A DNA stretch of 64,000 bases from Bacteroidales bacterium MB20-C3-3. Lineage in GTDB: Bacteria > Bacteroidota > Bacteroidia > Bacteroidales > UBA932. Under the pieces are notes generated by a model. The model worked only from the letters and a program-made list of their open reading frames with translations. It was not told the origin of the DNA and did no database searches. Below are positions 20,301-27,468 of the stretch, piece by piece; the first letter of the stretch is position 1, and each line of letters opens with the position of its first letter. The stretch covers positions 558,001 through 622,000 of the forward strand of contig CP141202.1 of NCBI GenBank assembly GCA_035609245.1. Direction: 5' to 3'. The position numbers were made by a program, and so were the translations under genes.

Positions 20301-20775
20301 TCTTGCAACAGAAGCGGGCGAAATGGTCACTACAGAAGATGGCTATTATGTAATTCTAGAGCAGGTTCTCAATAACGAATATGATGACACAATAGGTTAC
20401 TCATCGACAGATATTATTGATCTACACGAGCGAGAAGGAGAAGAGGACGATCAGGTGATGATACATATACAGTCAAGGCCTGTAATCCTAGGCTCGGCAG
20501 CCTATAAATCAATTAGGAGAGCATCTCTGAGGGCAGACATCCTTACATCCGGGAGGCCGTTTGGCGCCTACCTCTACGCCTCGAATGACCTGAAAAGCTG
20601 GAGACTCGTAAGCTATAAGCAGGTAGGCAAGGACACAGCAAACATAAGACTTGACAGGGTGCACACATCTTATAGGTATTACATAATCGCAGCTGGAGGA
20701 TATGTCAGAGCGAATAGTAATATATCTTATTTCGAAATTGAAGCTGAAGAAAAATTATCAGGAAAAATCAGATAA
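17293..20775 (+). CDS. Large phage tail/stabilization-type structural protein
   Basis: This 1160-residue protein opens with a segment (NFQGINRNNSGQSAGDGACEELINVRNDG, positions about 9-37) like those of large tail-hub or DNA-stabilization proteins of Bacteroidetes podoviruses, which describe an ordered, beta-rich shell. The body (about 40-780) alternates short beta strands and loops, including a stretch with FVFTDAGIFALQQGSG and YSSGGNVYFLSG, which suggests a beta-propeller. A beta-sandwich-like end (about 1070-1150) could be a binding domain. No enzyme motif is seen. The start could be the ATG at 17296 rather than 17293. It is transcribed opposite to the portal operon, and a hairpin follows its stop. 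Confidence 0.55.
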   Translation: MMKRIITNFQGINRNNSGQSAGDGACEELINVRNDGNMLRVVRKHKAILQNSDAIEYFEHRVGTVNNRISVGFDKTNNTYYIRVFEIIYNGSEEIVTGAYTQLYTSSARISVKTLNNMLIINDNARDNTIVYHYLNGEYKLQYDGLPSLPAFSITKKDYDGGLPPGLSTTYYTFAGQQKPIVTRIEDLKYETPEGRKYLYSTPFSPKKEAYLSEEVFRETILSAINEARQKSDNYSEGYFLLSLNYTLVNGDETKMTAPVMIEVGKAELSPIIEQVVNLNGGALENIIAAIKGQAVDITLSNVDYSQYKDLIKSVNIYTTEIMSHLDLDVKKMTPAITHPNHPLQYTYEQRESFVVDNKITHETLKNKLFFRQKELLIENLSEVVSLVFNTGKLTTEKTMKVDSSGWLRTKGKSFIYNNRLHLYDYERKFTPEASIFSNMNYVKGVANTVAGAHVRVSNSDGKAMYINGSVQIYFLLDDFTEDMKVWLADLVSFPDSRAEYLYIYFGFQGKKYAGKLSLSPSSTYNYAYSVNITNETTPTMICKEVVSYDLVDEDVDESVQNAIIVSSPGAPYHFPVEHSYRISGKVRNLCVMAEDISAAQVGQYPLFVFTDAGIFALQQGSGTVLYSNLLPISSDIADSVCQTKYGIAYSSGGNVYFLSGRNGSLLSHALDAVPDTSVRSAQGYNVAHGSIELYSVSSFLSHSNFKLYAKRANLVYDAIEEELIVSNPIFSYSYVFNLRNKAWHKVSDTYLKNDSSSRYVTRRSWVSFSPSQPARAKISINAMTVRPAMTFAYLNRCEFANANTIIPAGNQMTLVIGTNRLASYYTQTAMPLYLVIEMICASVSFIEQEYNSFENVCYIYTNQKSYDNKIVFVKNADSTILHSDGLVEMVGNVIIEKKGIDEQVMINIAGRSIPVVINSNDTYVSLAGRITDMIRASASDIVSAEKSGNIIYLTSRAYGSQANDIILTSQSSLYCIINSSTFTGGQDVGATDNIQTQLIDIYLATEAGEMVTTEDGYYVILEQVLNNEYDDTIGYSSTDIIDLHEREGEEDDQVMIHIQSRPVILGSAAYKSIRRASLRADILTSGRPFGAYLYASNDLKSWRLVSYKQVGKDTANIRLDRVHTSYRYYIIAAGGYVRANSNISYFEIEAEEKLSGKIR

Positions 20776-20778
20776 CAA

Positions 20779-20807
20779 AAGGCCCTGTATGCGAACTACA
20801 GAGCCTT
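20779..20807 (+). terminator. Stem-loop after the tail gene
   Basis: An 11-base stem with one mismatch and a 7-base loop (arms 20779-20789 and 20797-20807) starts three bases after the stop codon of the 1160-residue gene. There is no long T run afterwards, so it is either a weak intrinsic terminator or an mRNA 3' protective hairpin. Confidence 0.5.
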
Positions 20808-20892
20808 AATGAACCTAAACTTAAACTATGAGAATACAATTGCAAATGTAATTGATGCTTCTGTTAATATGCGATTTCTTGTGTAATTGTTA

Positions 20893-20925
20893 TTGACGAG
20901 TTATTTACAGCCATTATATTTTTGC
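20893..20925 (+). promoter_or_regulatory. Candidate Bacteroidetes promoter for the methyltransferase pair
   Basis: TATTTTTGC at 20917-20925 matches the Bacteroidetes -7 box TAnnTTTGC exactly. A TTG at 20893-20895 lies 21 bases upstream, close to the usual -33 spacing. Transcription would start near 20932, leaving a leader of about 155 bases before the ATG at 21090. The surrounding 314-base gap (20776-21089) holds nothing else I can identify and is very AT-rich. Confidence 0.45.
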
Positions 20926-21089
20926 TATCTATCTCATTATCTTTTATTTATACGAAACACATAAATTAGTATCCTTTGATTTACAAGCACTTATAATTCT
21001 TGTTAATTAAACTTAAAAGGTATTATTTAATATTGTCGCCTACTCATTTAATTTATAACTTTACAGTTTACACATATAAGTCATTAAAG

Positions 21090-22145
21090 ATGAGTAAAAC
21101 AAAGGCTCAAAATAAGAGTTTGCAATTAGCTAAAGAGCATAAAAAAGACGAGTTCTACACGCAACTTTCGGACATAGAAAGAGAGTTAAAGTATTACAAA
21201 CATCACTTTAAAGATAAGGTTGTGTATTGTAATTGCGATGACCCAAGAGTGAGTAATTTCTTTCATTATTTTTCTTACAACTTCGAGAAACTTGGGCTAA
21301 AAAAGCTTATTACCACCTGCTACAAAAACCAAAACATGGATTTGTTTAGCCAAAACGACAGCGAACAAGCCATTTATTTGGAATATACAGGTGATAAGAA
21401 TGGTAATAATGTTCCTGATCCAAATGAAATTGGGATTAAATACTTGAAAGGTGATGGTGATTTTCGTAGCAAAGAAAGCATCGAACTACTCAAACAAGCT
21501 GATATTGTTGTAACCAATCCTCCATTCTCTCTATTTCGTGAGTATGTTTCGCAACTTATAGAATATGATAAAAAATTTGTAATTGTAGGACACCAAAATG
21601 CAATAAAATACAAAGAAATTTTCCCTTTAATCAGGGATAACAAGATTTGGTTGGGTTACGGTTTTAAGGGTGGTGCAGGGCATTTTATCAATGAACATTA
21701 TGAAGATTATGCAACTGCAACAGACCGAAAAGAAGGAATGATCAGAGTTTCAGGGGTTCATTGGTTTACAAACCTTGAAATCAATAAACGGCACGAAGAT
21801 TTGATTCTCTATAAAAAATACACGCCTGAAGAATATCCTAAGTTTGAAAATTATGATGCGATTAATGTCGATGTTACCAAAGATATTCCTGTTGATTATG
21901 ATGGAATGATAGGCGTTCCCATAACTTTTATGGATAAATACAATCCAGACCAATTTGAAATAATTGGAGTAGGCATAGCAAACTTGGGTCTTGAAATAGG
22001 AATACAGCCATATAAGCCTGAACATAAAAAATATAGAAAAGAAATTCAGAAAAGAGGTGCTGTTGATGGGGATTTATATATGATGATAGACGGTGTTGTT
22101 ACTGTTCCGTATTCTCGCATAATTATTAAAAGAAAGAAGAAATGA
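21090..22145 (+). CDS. EcoRI-family adenine-specific DNA methyltransferase
   Basis: This enzyme should transfer a methyl group from S-adenosylmethionine to adenine N6 in a specific DNA site. The 351-residue protein carries the catalytic NPPF motif (IVVTNPPFSLFREY, near residue 145), and the early segment VVYCNCDDPRVSNFFHYF is typical of EcoRI-type methylases, whose usual length is about 330. I chose the ATG at 21090 (MSKTKAQNKSLQLAKEHKKD); a longer form from a TTG at 21000 has an unlikely N-terminus. It overlaps the downstream DUF262-HNH gene by four bases (ATGA), so the two are translationally coupled. It sits at the cargo position of the prophage, is more AT-rich than the virion genes, and may protect DNA from its partner. 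Confidence 0.85.
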   Translation: MSKTKAQNKSLQLAKEHKKDEFYTQLSDIERELKYYKHHFKDKVVYCNCDDPRVSNFFHYFSYNFEKLGLKKLITTCYKNQNMDLFSQNDSEQAIYLEYTGDKNGNNVPDPNEIGIKYLKGDGDFRSKESIELLKQADIVVTNPPFSLFREYVSQLIEYDKKFVIVGHQNAIKYKEIFPLIRDNKIWLGYGFKGGAGHFINEHYEDYATATDRKEGMIRVSGVHWFTNLEINKRHEDLILYKKYTPEEYPKFENYDAINVDVTKDIPVDYDGMIGVPITFMDKYNPDQFEIIGVGIANLGLEIGIQPYKPEHKKYRKEIQKRGAVDGDLYMMIDGVVTVPYSRIIIKRKKK

Positions 22146-23236
22146 AAATAGAGTTAAAAGAAATAACGGTTCGTGAGCTTACCAACGGTTATCAGGATAA
22201 CGAAGAGAATGGAGTTGTCGGATTTGGTGGAAAATTAGATATACGCCCGCCTTACCAAAGAGAATTTATATACAAAGACAAGCAACGTGATGCTGTAATA
22301 AATACAATTACAAATGATTTCCCATTGAACGTAATGTATTGGGCTGTTCGAGAAGATGGCGGCTTTGAAGTAATTGACGGGCAACAACGCACCATTTCAA
22401 TCTGTCAGTTTGTCGAGGGTGATTTTGCTTATAACAATCGCTATTTTCACAATCTACAACAAGATGAGAAAGAACAGATATTGAATTACAAACTGATGGT
22501 TTATTTGTGTTCAGGAACGGACAGCGAAAAATTAGATTGGTTTGAAACAATAAATATTGCAGGCGAAAAACTGACTCCCCAAGAATTGAAAAACGCAGTA
22601 TATTCTGGCTCGTGGGTTTCTGACGCAAAACGCTATTTCAGCAAAAATGGCTGTGCAGCTTATAGCTTAGGAAGCGACTATCTAACAGGTTCACCAATAC
22701 GTCAAGATTATCTGGAAACTGTAATCGGATGGATTTGTGGCAATGCTAGTGATGACGGTATAAAAAACTATATGGCAAAGCAACAGCACGAGCCAAATGC
22801 AAATGAATTATGGTTGTATTTTCAAAACGTTATAAACTGGGTAAAAGTTGTTTTTCCAAAATACCGTAAAGAGATGAAAGGAGTTGAATGGGGTATTTTA
22901 TATAACCAGTTCAAGGAGAAAAAGATTGACCATATAAAGTTAGAGGAAGAAATCACTACACTAATGCAAGATGAGGACGTAACCAGCAAAAAAGGTATCT
23001 TTGAATATGTTTTAACTCGCAAAGAAAAGTACTTGAATATTAGAGCGTTTAGCGACAACCAAAAACGTGAGGCCTACGAACGGCAAAAAGGCATTTGTCC
23101 TGTTTGCACCGAAAACTATAAAATAGAACAGATGGAGGCAGACCACATCACTCCTTGGCACAACGGAGGCAAAACGATTACAGAGAATTGTCAATTACTC
23201 TGCAAAGAAGACAACAGAAGAAAATCCGGAAAGTAA
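22142..23236 (+). CDS. DUF262-HNH nuclease, probable restriction partner
   Basis: The first half (about residues 1-130) is a DUF262/ParB-like domain with the hallmark DGQQR motif (near residue 80), as in GmrS, SspE and related defense nucleases where it hydrolyses nucleotides or senses DNA. The C-terminus (about 310-364) is an HNH nuclease: a CPVC zinc knuckle, then ADHITPWHNGG, then NCQLLC and NRRKSG. The start codon overlaps the methyltransferase stop, so the pair is one unit. The likely role is to cut DNA lacking, or carrying, a given methyl mark, with the methyltransferase as the protecting or marking half. Target site and logic (type II-like or modification-dependent) cannot be read from sequence. 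Confidence 0.75.
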   Translation: MKIELKEITVRELTNGYQDNEENGVVGFGGKLDIRPPYQREFIYKDKQRDAVINTITNDFPLNVMYWAVREDGGFEVIDGQQRTISICQFVEGDFAYNNRYFHNLQQDEKEQILNYKLMVYLCSGTDSEKLDWFETINIAGEKLTPQELKNAVYSGSWVSDAKRYFSKNGCAAYSLGSDYLTGSPIRQDYLETVIGWICGNASDDGIKNYMAKQQHEPNANELWLYFQNVINWVKVVFPKYRKEMKGVEWGILYNQFKEKKIDHIKLEEEITTLMQDEDVTSKKGIFEYVLTRKEKYLNIRAFSDNQKREAYERQKGICPVCTENYKIEQMEADHITPWHNGGKTITENCQLLCKEDNRRKSGK

Positions 23237-23249
23237 TTATTTATTAAAA

Positions 23250-23263
23250 AGCTAGTACTAGCT
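23250..23263. repeat. 14-base perfect palindrome near the prophage end
   Basis: AGCTAGTACTAGCT is a perfect palindrome 13 bases after the nuclease stop codon and about 78 bases before the attachment core. It could be a protein-binding site used by the integrase or a regulator, or a small hairpin at the mRNA end. The rest of 23237-23340 holds no gene. Confidence 0.4.
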
Positions 23264-23340
23264 ACACCAAAGTTGTACCGTGCGGATTTTGATACACACC
23301 TATATACCTTGTTATTAATTACTTATGTTGTGGTATCTTA

Positions 23341-23386
23341 CAGCTTCCCAAGCTGAGGGTCGTGGGTTCGAACCCCATTTACCGCT
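23341..23386 (+). other. attR: 3' fragment of tRNA-Gly(CCC)
   Basis: The sequence forms the 3' part of a tRNA: anticodon arm CAGC-TTCCCAA-GCTG with anticodon CCC, a variable loop, a T arm with TTCGAAC loop (stem 23362-23366 with 23374-23378), the acceptor 3' strand TTACCGC and discriminator T at 23386. No matching 5' acceptor GCGGTAA or full D arm occurs upstream within tRNA length, so the gene is incomplete. This is the usual trace of integration into a tRNA 3' end. The core shared with the phage probably starts around 23340. Confidence 0.85.
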
Positions 23387-23401
23387 CAAATTTTTAAGAG
23401 C

Positions 23402-23761
23402 ATGAAAAGATTTGTTATTTATACGATCTGTATTCTTTTATGCTCAGTTTATGGTTTTTCCCAGAAACGCCAGATTGGACCTCAGTTTCCTGGTGGTATA
23501 CAAGAGTTAAGGAAAGAGCTTAAAGAGAATCTCAAAAAAGAGTTTAAAGATTATAAGGAGCATCCTGCCACAGTAAGGATTAATTTCTCTGTTACAAAAA
23601 AAGGCAGACCTTTTAATGGCTCTGCCCCTGATTTAACCGATCCAAATGTTCAGAAAAAAATTGCCAAGGCTGTCCGTAGACTTCCACGATTCAAACCCGG
23701 AAGTGCAAACGGAGTGGCAATTCTAAGCGACATCAGCATTGAGATTGATTTGAAAAACTAA
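23402..23761 (+). CDS. Small secreted protein with TonB-like C-terminal domain
   Basis: This 119-residue protein has a signal peptide (residues 1-20, MKRFVIYTICILLCSVYGFS) and a body that matches the TonB C-terminal fold pattern seen in many Bacteroidetes proteins: QFPGG near the start of the mature protein, then VRINFSVTKKGR and RLPRFKPGSANG. Without the proline-rich linker and membrane anchor it is not a complete TonB; it is probably a free periplasmic partner of unknown function. It begins only 15 bases after the tRNA fragment, so it may once have been read from the tRNA promoter. Its stop overlaps the stop of the convergent acyl carrier protein gene by two bases, with no terminator between. 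Confidence 0.7.
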   Translation: MKRFVIYTICILLCSVYGFSQKRQIGPQFPGGIQELRKELKENLKKEFKDYKEHPATVRINFSVTKKGRPFNGSAPDLTDPNVQKKIAKAVRRLPRFKPGSANGVAILSDISIEIDLKN

Positions 23762-24015
23762 GCTTTCCTGTTCTGTTCAATAAATTCTGCCAGTGTTCTT
23801 ACTGATCTGAAAACCTCCTTGTTTGCTTTTGGGTCTTCCATTCTTATTCCGTACTCTCTTTCCAGCAATATTACCAGTTCAAGAGCGTCTATTGAGTCTA
23901 AGCCAAGTCCTTCACCAAAAAGAGGAGCATCTGTATCAATATCCTCAGGAGTTATCTCCTCCAGATTGAGAGCTTCAATTATCTGCTGCTTTAGTTTGAG
24001 AATGAGTTCTTCCAT
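23758..24015 (-). CDS. Acyl carrier protein (operon-distal)
   Basis: This 85-residue acidic protein carries growing acyl chains on a phosphopantetheine arm attached to Ser in the motif GLGLDSIDALEL (Ser near residue 40). Length and helix pattern fit a free-standing ACP. It is the last gene of the operon, 16 bases after the ABC permease, and is one of two ACPs that lie near the two ends of the cluster. It probably serves either polyene elongation or the DarA/DarB branch; the sequence does not tell which. It lacks a terminator before the convergent TonB-like gene. Confidence 0.9.
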   Translation of the reverse strand: MEELILKLKQQIIEALNLEEITPEDIDTDAPLFGEGLGLDSIDALELVILLEREYGIRMEDPKANKEVFRSVRTLAEFIEQNRKA

Positions 24016-24031
24016 AATATTGAGTTGTTAA

Positions 24032-25306
24032 TTAAGAGTATATTTTTAATTTTTTTCTTGAGTATAGTGCAATAAGAAAGCATGTAAGACCAAAGATTAA
24101 CAGGGCGATACCTTCAGGCAAAACCGATAAAAACCCTTCGTCTCTCAAAAAGATGCTGTAAAAGCCTGACATCCCCCAGTTCATAGGAGATAGTTTACTA
24201 ATAAGCTGCATTTGAGGAGACATCAGAAAGAGAGGAATCCATACCCCTCCAACTGCAGCAAGGATAACAACAGAGACTGCACCAAAAACAGAGGCCTGCT
24301 GGTATGTCCTGGCCAGATTCCCTATGGCTACTCCATATCCAATAGCAGCAACAGCAACTGAAAATCCCATAAAGAAAAGAGCACTGTATGAATGGCCCAG
24401 TTCCAGAGATGGCAATCCTGTTAGTGGTAAAATTTTAACACCAATAAACAGCATAAGGGAAAATTGGGCAAGAGCTACAACTAAGTATACAATAGACTTG
24501 CTGATAAGATATTCGGCATATGTGCATGGCATTGTAAGAAGTCTTGTAAAACTTCCTCCCTCTCTCTCCTTAATAATATTTCCTCCCAGGGAGATAACAA
24601 TAAAAAAGATTGCAAAGAGGCTCCAGGCAGGAACATTATGCTGAACCGAGTTTGGCATAATATCACTTCCCTCTCTGGTGACGAACTTGTCAACTATAGT
24701 AAACTGCTCTCCGGAAAAGTTTGAGGTATTAACTGCGACCGGAGAAATGTCATTTACCTGATTTGATATCTCTCTCATTATGTACTCAAACTGTACCTTT
24801 TGAGACCTCTCTCTCAGAGTACTCATAAGTACAGAGTGGAACGAGCCTTTGGCAGCAGGATCAACAAGTACATTTATGCTTACTATTTCATCCAGAGGAA
24901 TCTCTTCAATACCATTAAAGGCCCCTACAACAAATTTCTGTACATTCCCCCTAATCCTCTGAGTTGCATCCTCTGGTATAAAAATTCCTATCATATTGTC
25001 ACCCGGTGAGATTCTCCCCTCCATCATAACAGGGCTCTGATACTGAGAAGCAGAGTCATGCTCAATGGCAAATAATCCGGATGACTCTATCTCTTTAACA
25101 ACGGCCGCCCCAAGTTCGCCGGAATCACGGTTAACGAGCAAAAGGGGGATTTTGTTCCCTTTTACAAAATTAAGTGTGCTGTCCTGCAAATTTGCCATTA
25201 AAATGACTAGCAGAACAGGCATAAGGAACATTAGGATAATCCCTCCTACATCCCTTTTTAGCATAAGGTAATCCTTATAGAGCAGGTATTTTATCCTTCT
25301 ATTCAT
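24032..25306 (-). CDS. ABC-2 type transporter permease
   Basis: The 424-residue protein has one N-terminal membrane helix (about residues 20-40), a large extracytoplasmic domain and five to six C-terminal helices (about 220-415), the ABC-2 permease layout. A conserved stretch NIIKEREGGSFTRLLTMP just after the first C-terminal helix matches the family. It overlaps the ATPase gene by eight bases, and the two should form one exporter. In this cluster the cargo is probably the resorcinol or polyene lipid, or a precursor, moved across the inner membrane. The end of the protein is basic, as expected on the cytoplasmic side. Confidence 0.88.
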   Translation of the reverse strand: MNRRIKYLLYKDYLMLKRDVGGIILMFLMPVLLVILMANLQDSTLNFVKGNKIPLLLVNRDSGELGAAVVKEIESSGLFAIEHDSASQYQSPVMMEGRISPGDNMIGIFIPEDATQRIRGNVQKFVVGAFNGIEEIPLDEIVSINVLVDPAAKGSFHSVLMSTLRERSQKVQFEYIMREISNQVNDISPVAVNTSNFSGEQFTIVDKFVTREGSDIMPNSVQHNVPAWSLFAIFFIVISLGGNIIKEREGGSFTRLLTMPCTYAEYLISKSIVYLVVALAQFSLMLFIGVKILPLTGLPSLELGHSYSALFFMGFSVAVAAIGYGVAIGNLARTYQQASVFGAVSVVILAAVGGVWIPLFLMSPQMQLISKLSPMNWGMSGFYSIFLRDEGFLSVLPEGIALLIFGLTCFLIALYSRKKLKIYS

Positions 25307-26060
25307 ATGTGTCTCGCATCTGTTTTCCGGTTAACTTAAAATAGAGGGCTTCCAGATTTTTACACTCTGGATTTGATTTTCCAAGTTCAGCTGGATTCCC
25401 CTCAAGTACAATTTTACCTCCGTCAATAAGACCAACAGTATCGCATATACATTCAGCCTCTTCAAGATAGTGAGATATAAAAAGAACGGTTGTGCCTTCA
25501 CGATTGATTCTGATAAGCTCCTCCAGTATTAAATTCCTTGACTGAGCATCAACTCCAACCGTTGGTTCGTCTAGTATCAGAATCTTTGGTGTGTGAAGGA
25601 GCCCTGCAAGCAAATTTATTCTTCTTTTCATTCCCCCTGAGTATTGACTCAAAGGTCTATCAGCACTGTTCTCAAGGCCAAATCTCTCTAACAACTCATC
25701 AACCCTGTCATTGAGGATTTTACCCTCAACCCCGTACATTCCACCAATAATTCTCAGATTCTCTTTACCGGTTAACATTGGGAAAAGAGCTATCTCCTGC
25801 GGAACTAAACCAATTATTTTTTTAATTTCAGAAAGTTCAGCAGGTACACTTAACCCATCAACCAATACTCTGCCGGAATCAAACCTCTTAAGTCCACACA
25901 AAATATCAATTGTTGTAGTCTTACCGGCTCCATTTGGAGCTAACAAACCATAAAGGGATCCCTTTAAGATTTTAAGATTGAGACCATCCAGAGTAGGATT
26001 GGTTTTTCCTTTATACTTTTTTATTAGTCCCTCTGTAAATATTGCATGTTTTTCAGGCAT
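25299..26060 (-). CDS. ABC transporter ATP-binding protein
   Basis: This 253-residue ATPase powers the neighbouring permease. It shows Walker A (APNGAGKTT, near residue 43), the Q-loop VPQE, the signature YSGGMKRR (near 140), Walker B ILILDEPTVGVD (near 160) and the switch His in FISHYLEEAE. These place it with the DrrA/CcmA-like export ATPases. It overlaps the BtrH-like gene upstream and the permease gene downstream by eight bases each. All catalytic residues appear intact. Confidence 0.93.
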   Translation of the reverse strand: MPEKHAIFTEGLIKKYKGKTNPTLDGLNLKILKGSLYGLLAPNGAGKTTTIDILCGLKRFDSGRVLVDGLSVPAELSEIKKIIGLVPQEIALFPMLTGKENLRIIGGMYGVEGKILNDRVDELLERFGLENSADRPLSQYSGGMKRRINLLAGLLHTPKILILDEPTVGVDAQSRNLILEELIRINREGTTVLFISHYLEEAECICDTVGLIDGGKIVLEGNPAELGKSNPECKNLEALYFKLTGKQMRDTYE

Positions 26061-27063
26061 TCTTCATAAGTTTTTCAAGTCCCCTGAATATTGACTCCTC
26101 TTTGTCTGCAATATTCATCAGTTTATCTGCCAATAAATTATAAGTCATTGTATCTCCGTCCCTCTTTTTAAACATTCTGGCGGCATTATACGAAAAATCT
26201 CGCCATAAATCTCCGGCTGCTGTCATCTCTTCAGAGTAATGCCTAAGTTCCGGCTTGTTCATAACTGAGGCAGCCTCCTGCAGAAATGCTGCATAGATAA
26301 ATCTGAATCCGGCACCTCCTGTTCCAATCTCTTCGTTCATCCTTATTACCTGTGCAAGATTTAGTGCTGCCCTCTTCTTACCCATGCTCCTCTCCCATCT
26401 CCTCATTCTTCTTGCAAGAAATCTTATCCCATTTACACCAAACATAGGAATGGGGATTTTTGTCATTCTGTTGCAGTTAAGCAGTATTGATTTGCGTATT
26501 GTCTCACTGTCAACATCTTTCTTATGGCTTACATCTGTTATGTGATACATCCTGCCACTGGGGGGATAGGTACCCTTGGCAAACCGGACTGTTTTAAGTT
26601 CTTCGTATGTTAAAGTGCATTTCTCTACTACAACCGGATCAGAGACAGTGTATAGATCTCCCTCCTTGCCTATTACACATATATTGTGAGCGTTGAAATG
26701 AAACCTGTATTCTGCAGGAAAGTAAGGAAGATTGTAAACCCCCACTAACATACCAACAGGAGTACCTGAGAACAGAACCTTGTCCAAAGCGGCCATCGAC
26801 TTCTCTTTATCCCGAAATTTATAGCGCTTCATCTTTATTCCTAGCAGGGACATCACTCTTGAAAATATAGCTCCGGGAAGAGGTCTGAATGAAGTGACAG
26901 CCATTCCGTGGAGCTTTATAAATGGCATATGGGCAAAAAATAGTCCGGAGCCCAGCCCAAAAACCATTGCCTCACTAATATTTATTCCGTAAAAACCCAG
27001 TAAGTTACTTACTACACCATTCTCACAATGTCCGGAGGGTTTGTGTTTAAAATCAAGTTGCAT
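26053..27063 (-). CDS. BtrH N-terminal domain protein (peptidase C39-like fold)
   Basis: The 336-residue protein begins with a BtrH-type domain, a papain-like fold first seen in butirosin synthesis, where it transfers an acyl group from an acyl carrier protein. The likely triad is Cys in SGHCENG (near residue 12), His in FNAHNICVIG and Asp in VSDPVV. The C-terminal half is helical. An acyl transfer or thioester role on an ACP-bound intermediate would suit this cluster, but the substrate is not known. I chose the ATG at 27063; a TTG nine bases upstream would overlap the previous gene. Confidence 0.75.
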   Translation of the reverse strand: MQLDFKHKPSGHCENGVVSNLLGFYGINISEAMVFGLGSGLFFAHMPFIKLHGMAVTSFRPLPGAIFSRVMSLLGIKMKRYKFRDKEKSMAALDKVLFSGTPVGMLVGVYNLPYFPAEYRFHFNAHNICVIGKEGDLYTVSDPVVVEKCTLTYEELKTVRFAKGTYPPSGRMYHITDVSHKKDVDSETIRKSILLNCNRMTKIPIPMFGVNGIRFLARRMRRWERSMGKKRAALNLAQVIRMNEEIGTGGAGFRFIYAAFLQEAASVMNKPELRHYSEEMTAAGDLWRDFSYNAARMFKKRDGDTMTYNLLADKLMNIADKEESIFRGLEKLMKNA

Positions 27064-27064
27064 A

Positions 27065-27466
27065 TTAATCAACGGTAACTAATTTTTCCAAATCCATTTT
27101 TAACACCTGAGCAATTATTTCTAATTTCTCTTTATCCAACTTATTAAAATGCCTCGGTTTACACCATCTTTTAATCTCCCTTTTTGTAAAACCTGTATAG
27201 GAGGCAAGTATCTCCGGTGTCATTAGATTTTTGTGTATATGATAGGCCAGCGGGCTTAATTTACCTGCTTTAACATTACTTTTAATAGCCTCAGCCTCCT
27301 CTTCAATAAGGCTCCATGCAAATTTTATCGCCTCATTTTTAGGCTCCCAGCCAACGCTTATTATCTGCTTGTATTCACCATTTTCATCAACAGCATAGCA
27401 GACATCTCTTACCTCTCCGCTCTTCTCCAGTATATTGCCATCCTGTGGAACCTCATTTATCTTCAT
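27065..27466 (-). CDS. Unknown small cluster protein with HTH-like C-terminus
   Basis: This 133-residue acidic protein is not recognised with confidence. Residues 1-50 are polar with a beta character; residues about 55-85 form an acidic helix; the C-terminal part (PEILASYTGFTKREIKRWCK, about 85-104, and on to the end) resembles an Xre-type helix-turn-helix. It sits two bases after darB and one base before the BtrH-like gene, so it belongs to the pathway unit. A regulatory or scaffolding role is possible. The start is taken at the ATG at 27466 rather than the TTG at 27475. Confidence 0.6.
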   Translation of the reverse strand: MKINEVPQDGNILEKSGEVRDVCYAVDENGEYKQIISVGWEPKNEAIKFAWSLIEEEAEAIKSNVKAGKLSPLAYHIHKNLMTPEILASYTGFTKREIKRWCKPRHFNKLDKEKLEIIAQVLKMDLEKLVTVD

Positions 27467-27468
27467 AA

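Larger units (their letters stand above)
1..23386. mobile_element. Prophage, right part (left end outside window)
   Basis: A block of phage-type genes (portal, giant polyvalent protein, ejection-type proteins, tail or stabilization protein) runs from the left edge and ends in a tRNA-Gly 3' fragment at 23341-23386. Because the fragment is the 3' half of a plus-strand tRNA followed at once by chromosomal genes, it has the form of a right attachment site; the intact tRNA copy should sit at the left end, beyond the window. No integrase, capsid or large terminase gene is visible here, so these are expected further left. The portal and ejection-protein content suggests a short-tailed (podovirus-like) virion, but this is inference. 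The very large reading frames are intact, which argues against an old decaying prophage. Confidence 0.85.

Noticed and set aside
21000-21089. Longer start of the methyltransferase from a TTG at 21000
   Set aside because: The extra 30 residues are rich in Tyr and Leu, unlike known EcoRI-type methylase starts, whereas the protein from the ATG at 21090 has a plausible start.
23270-23386. A complete tRNA gene
   Set aside because: The sequence upstream of the anticodon arm lacks a D arm and a 5' acceptor strand matching TTACCGC at the right distance; a chance GCGG at 23282 is too far away.
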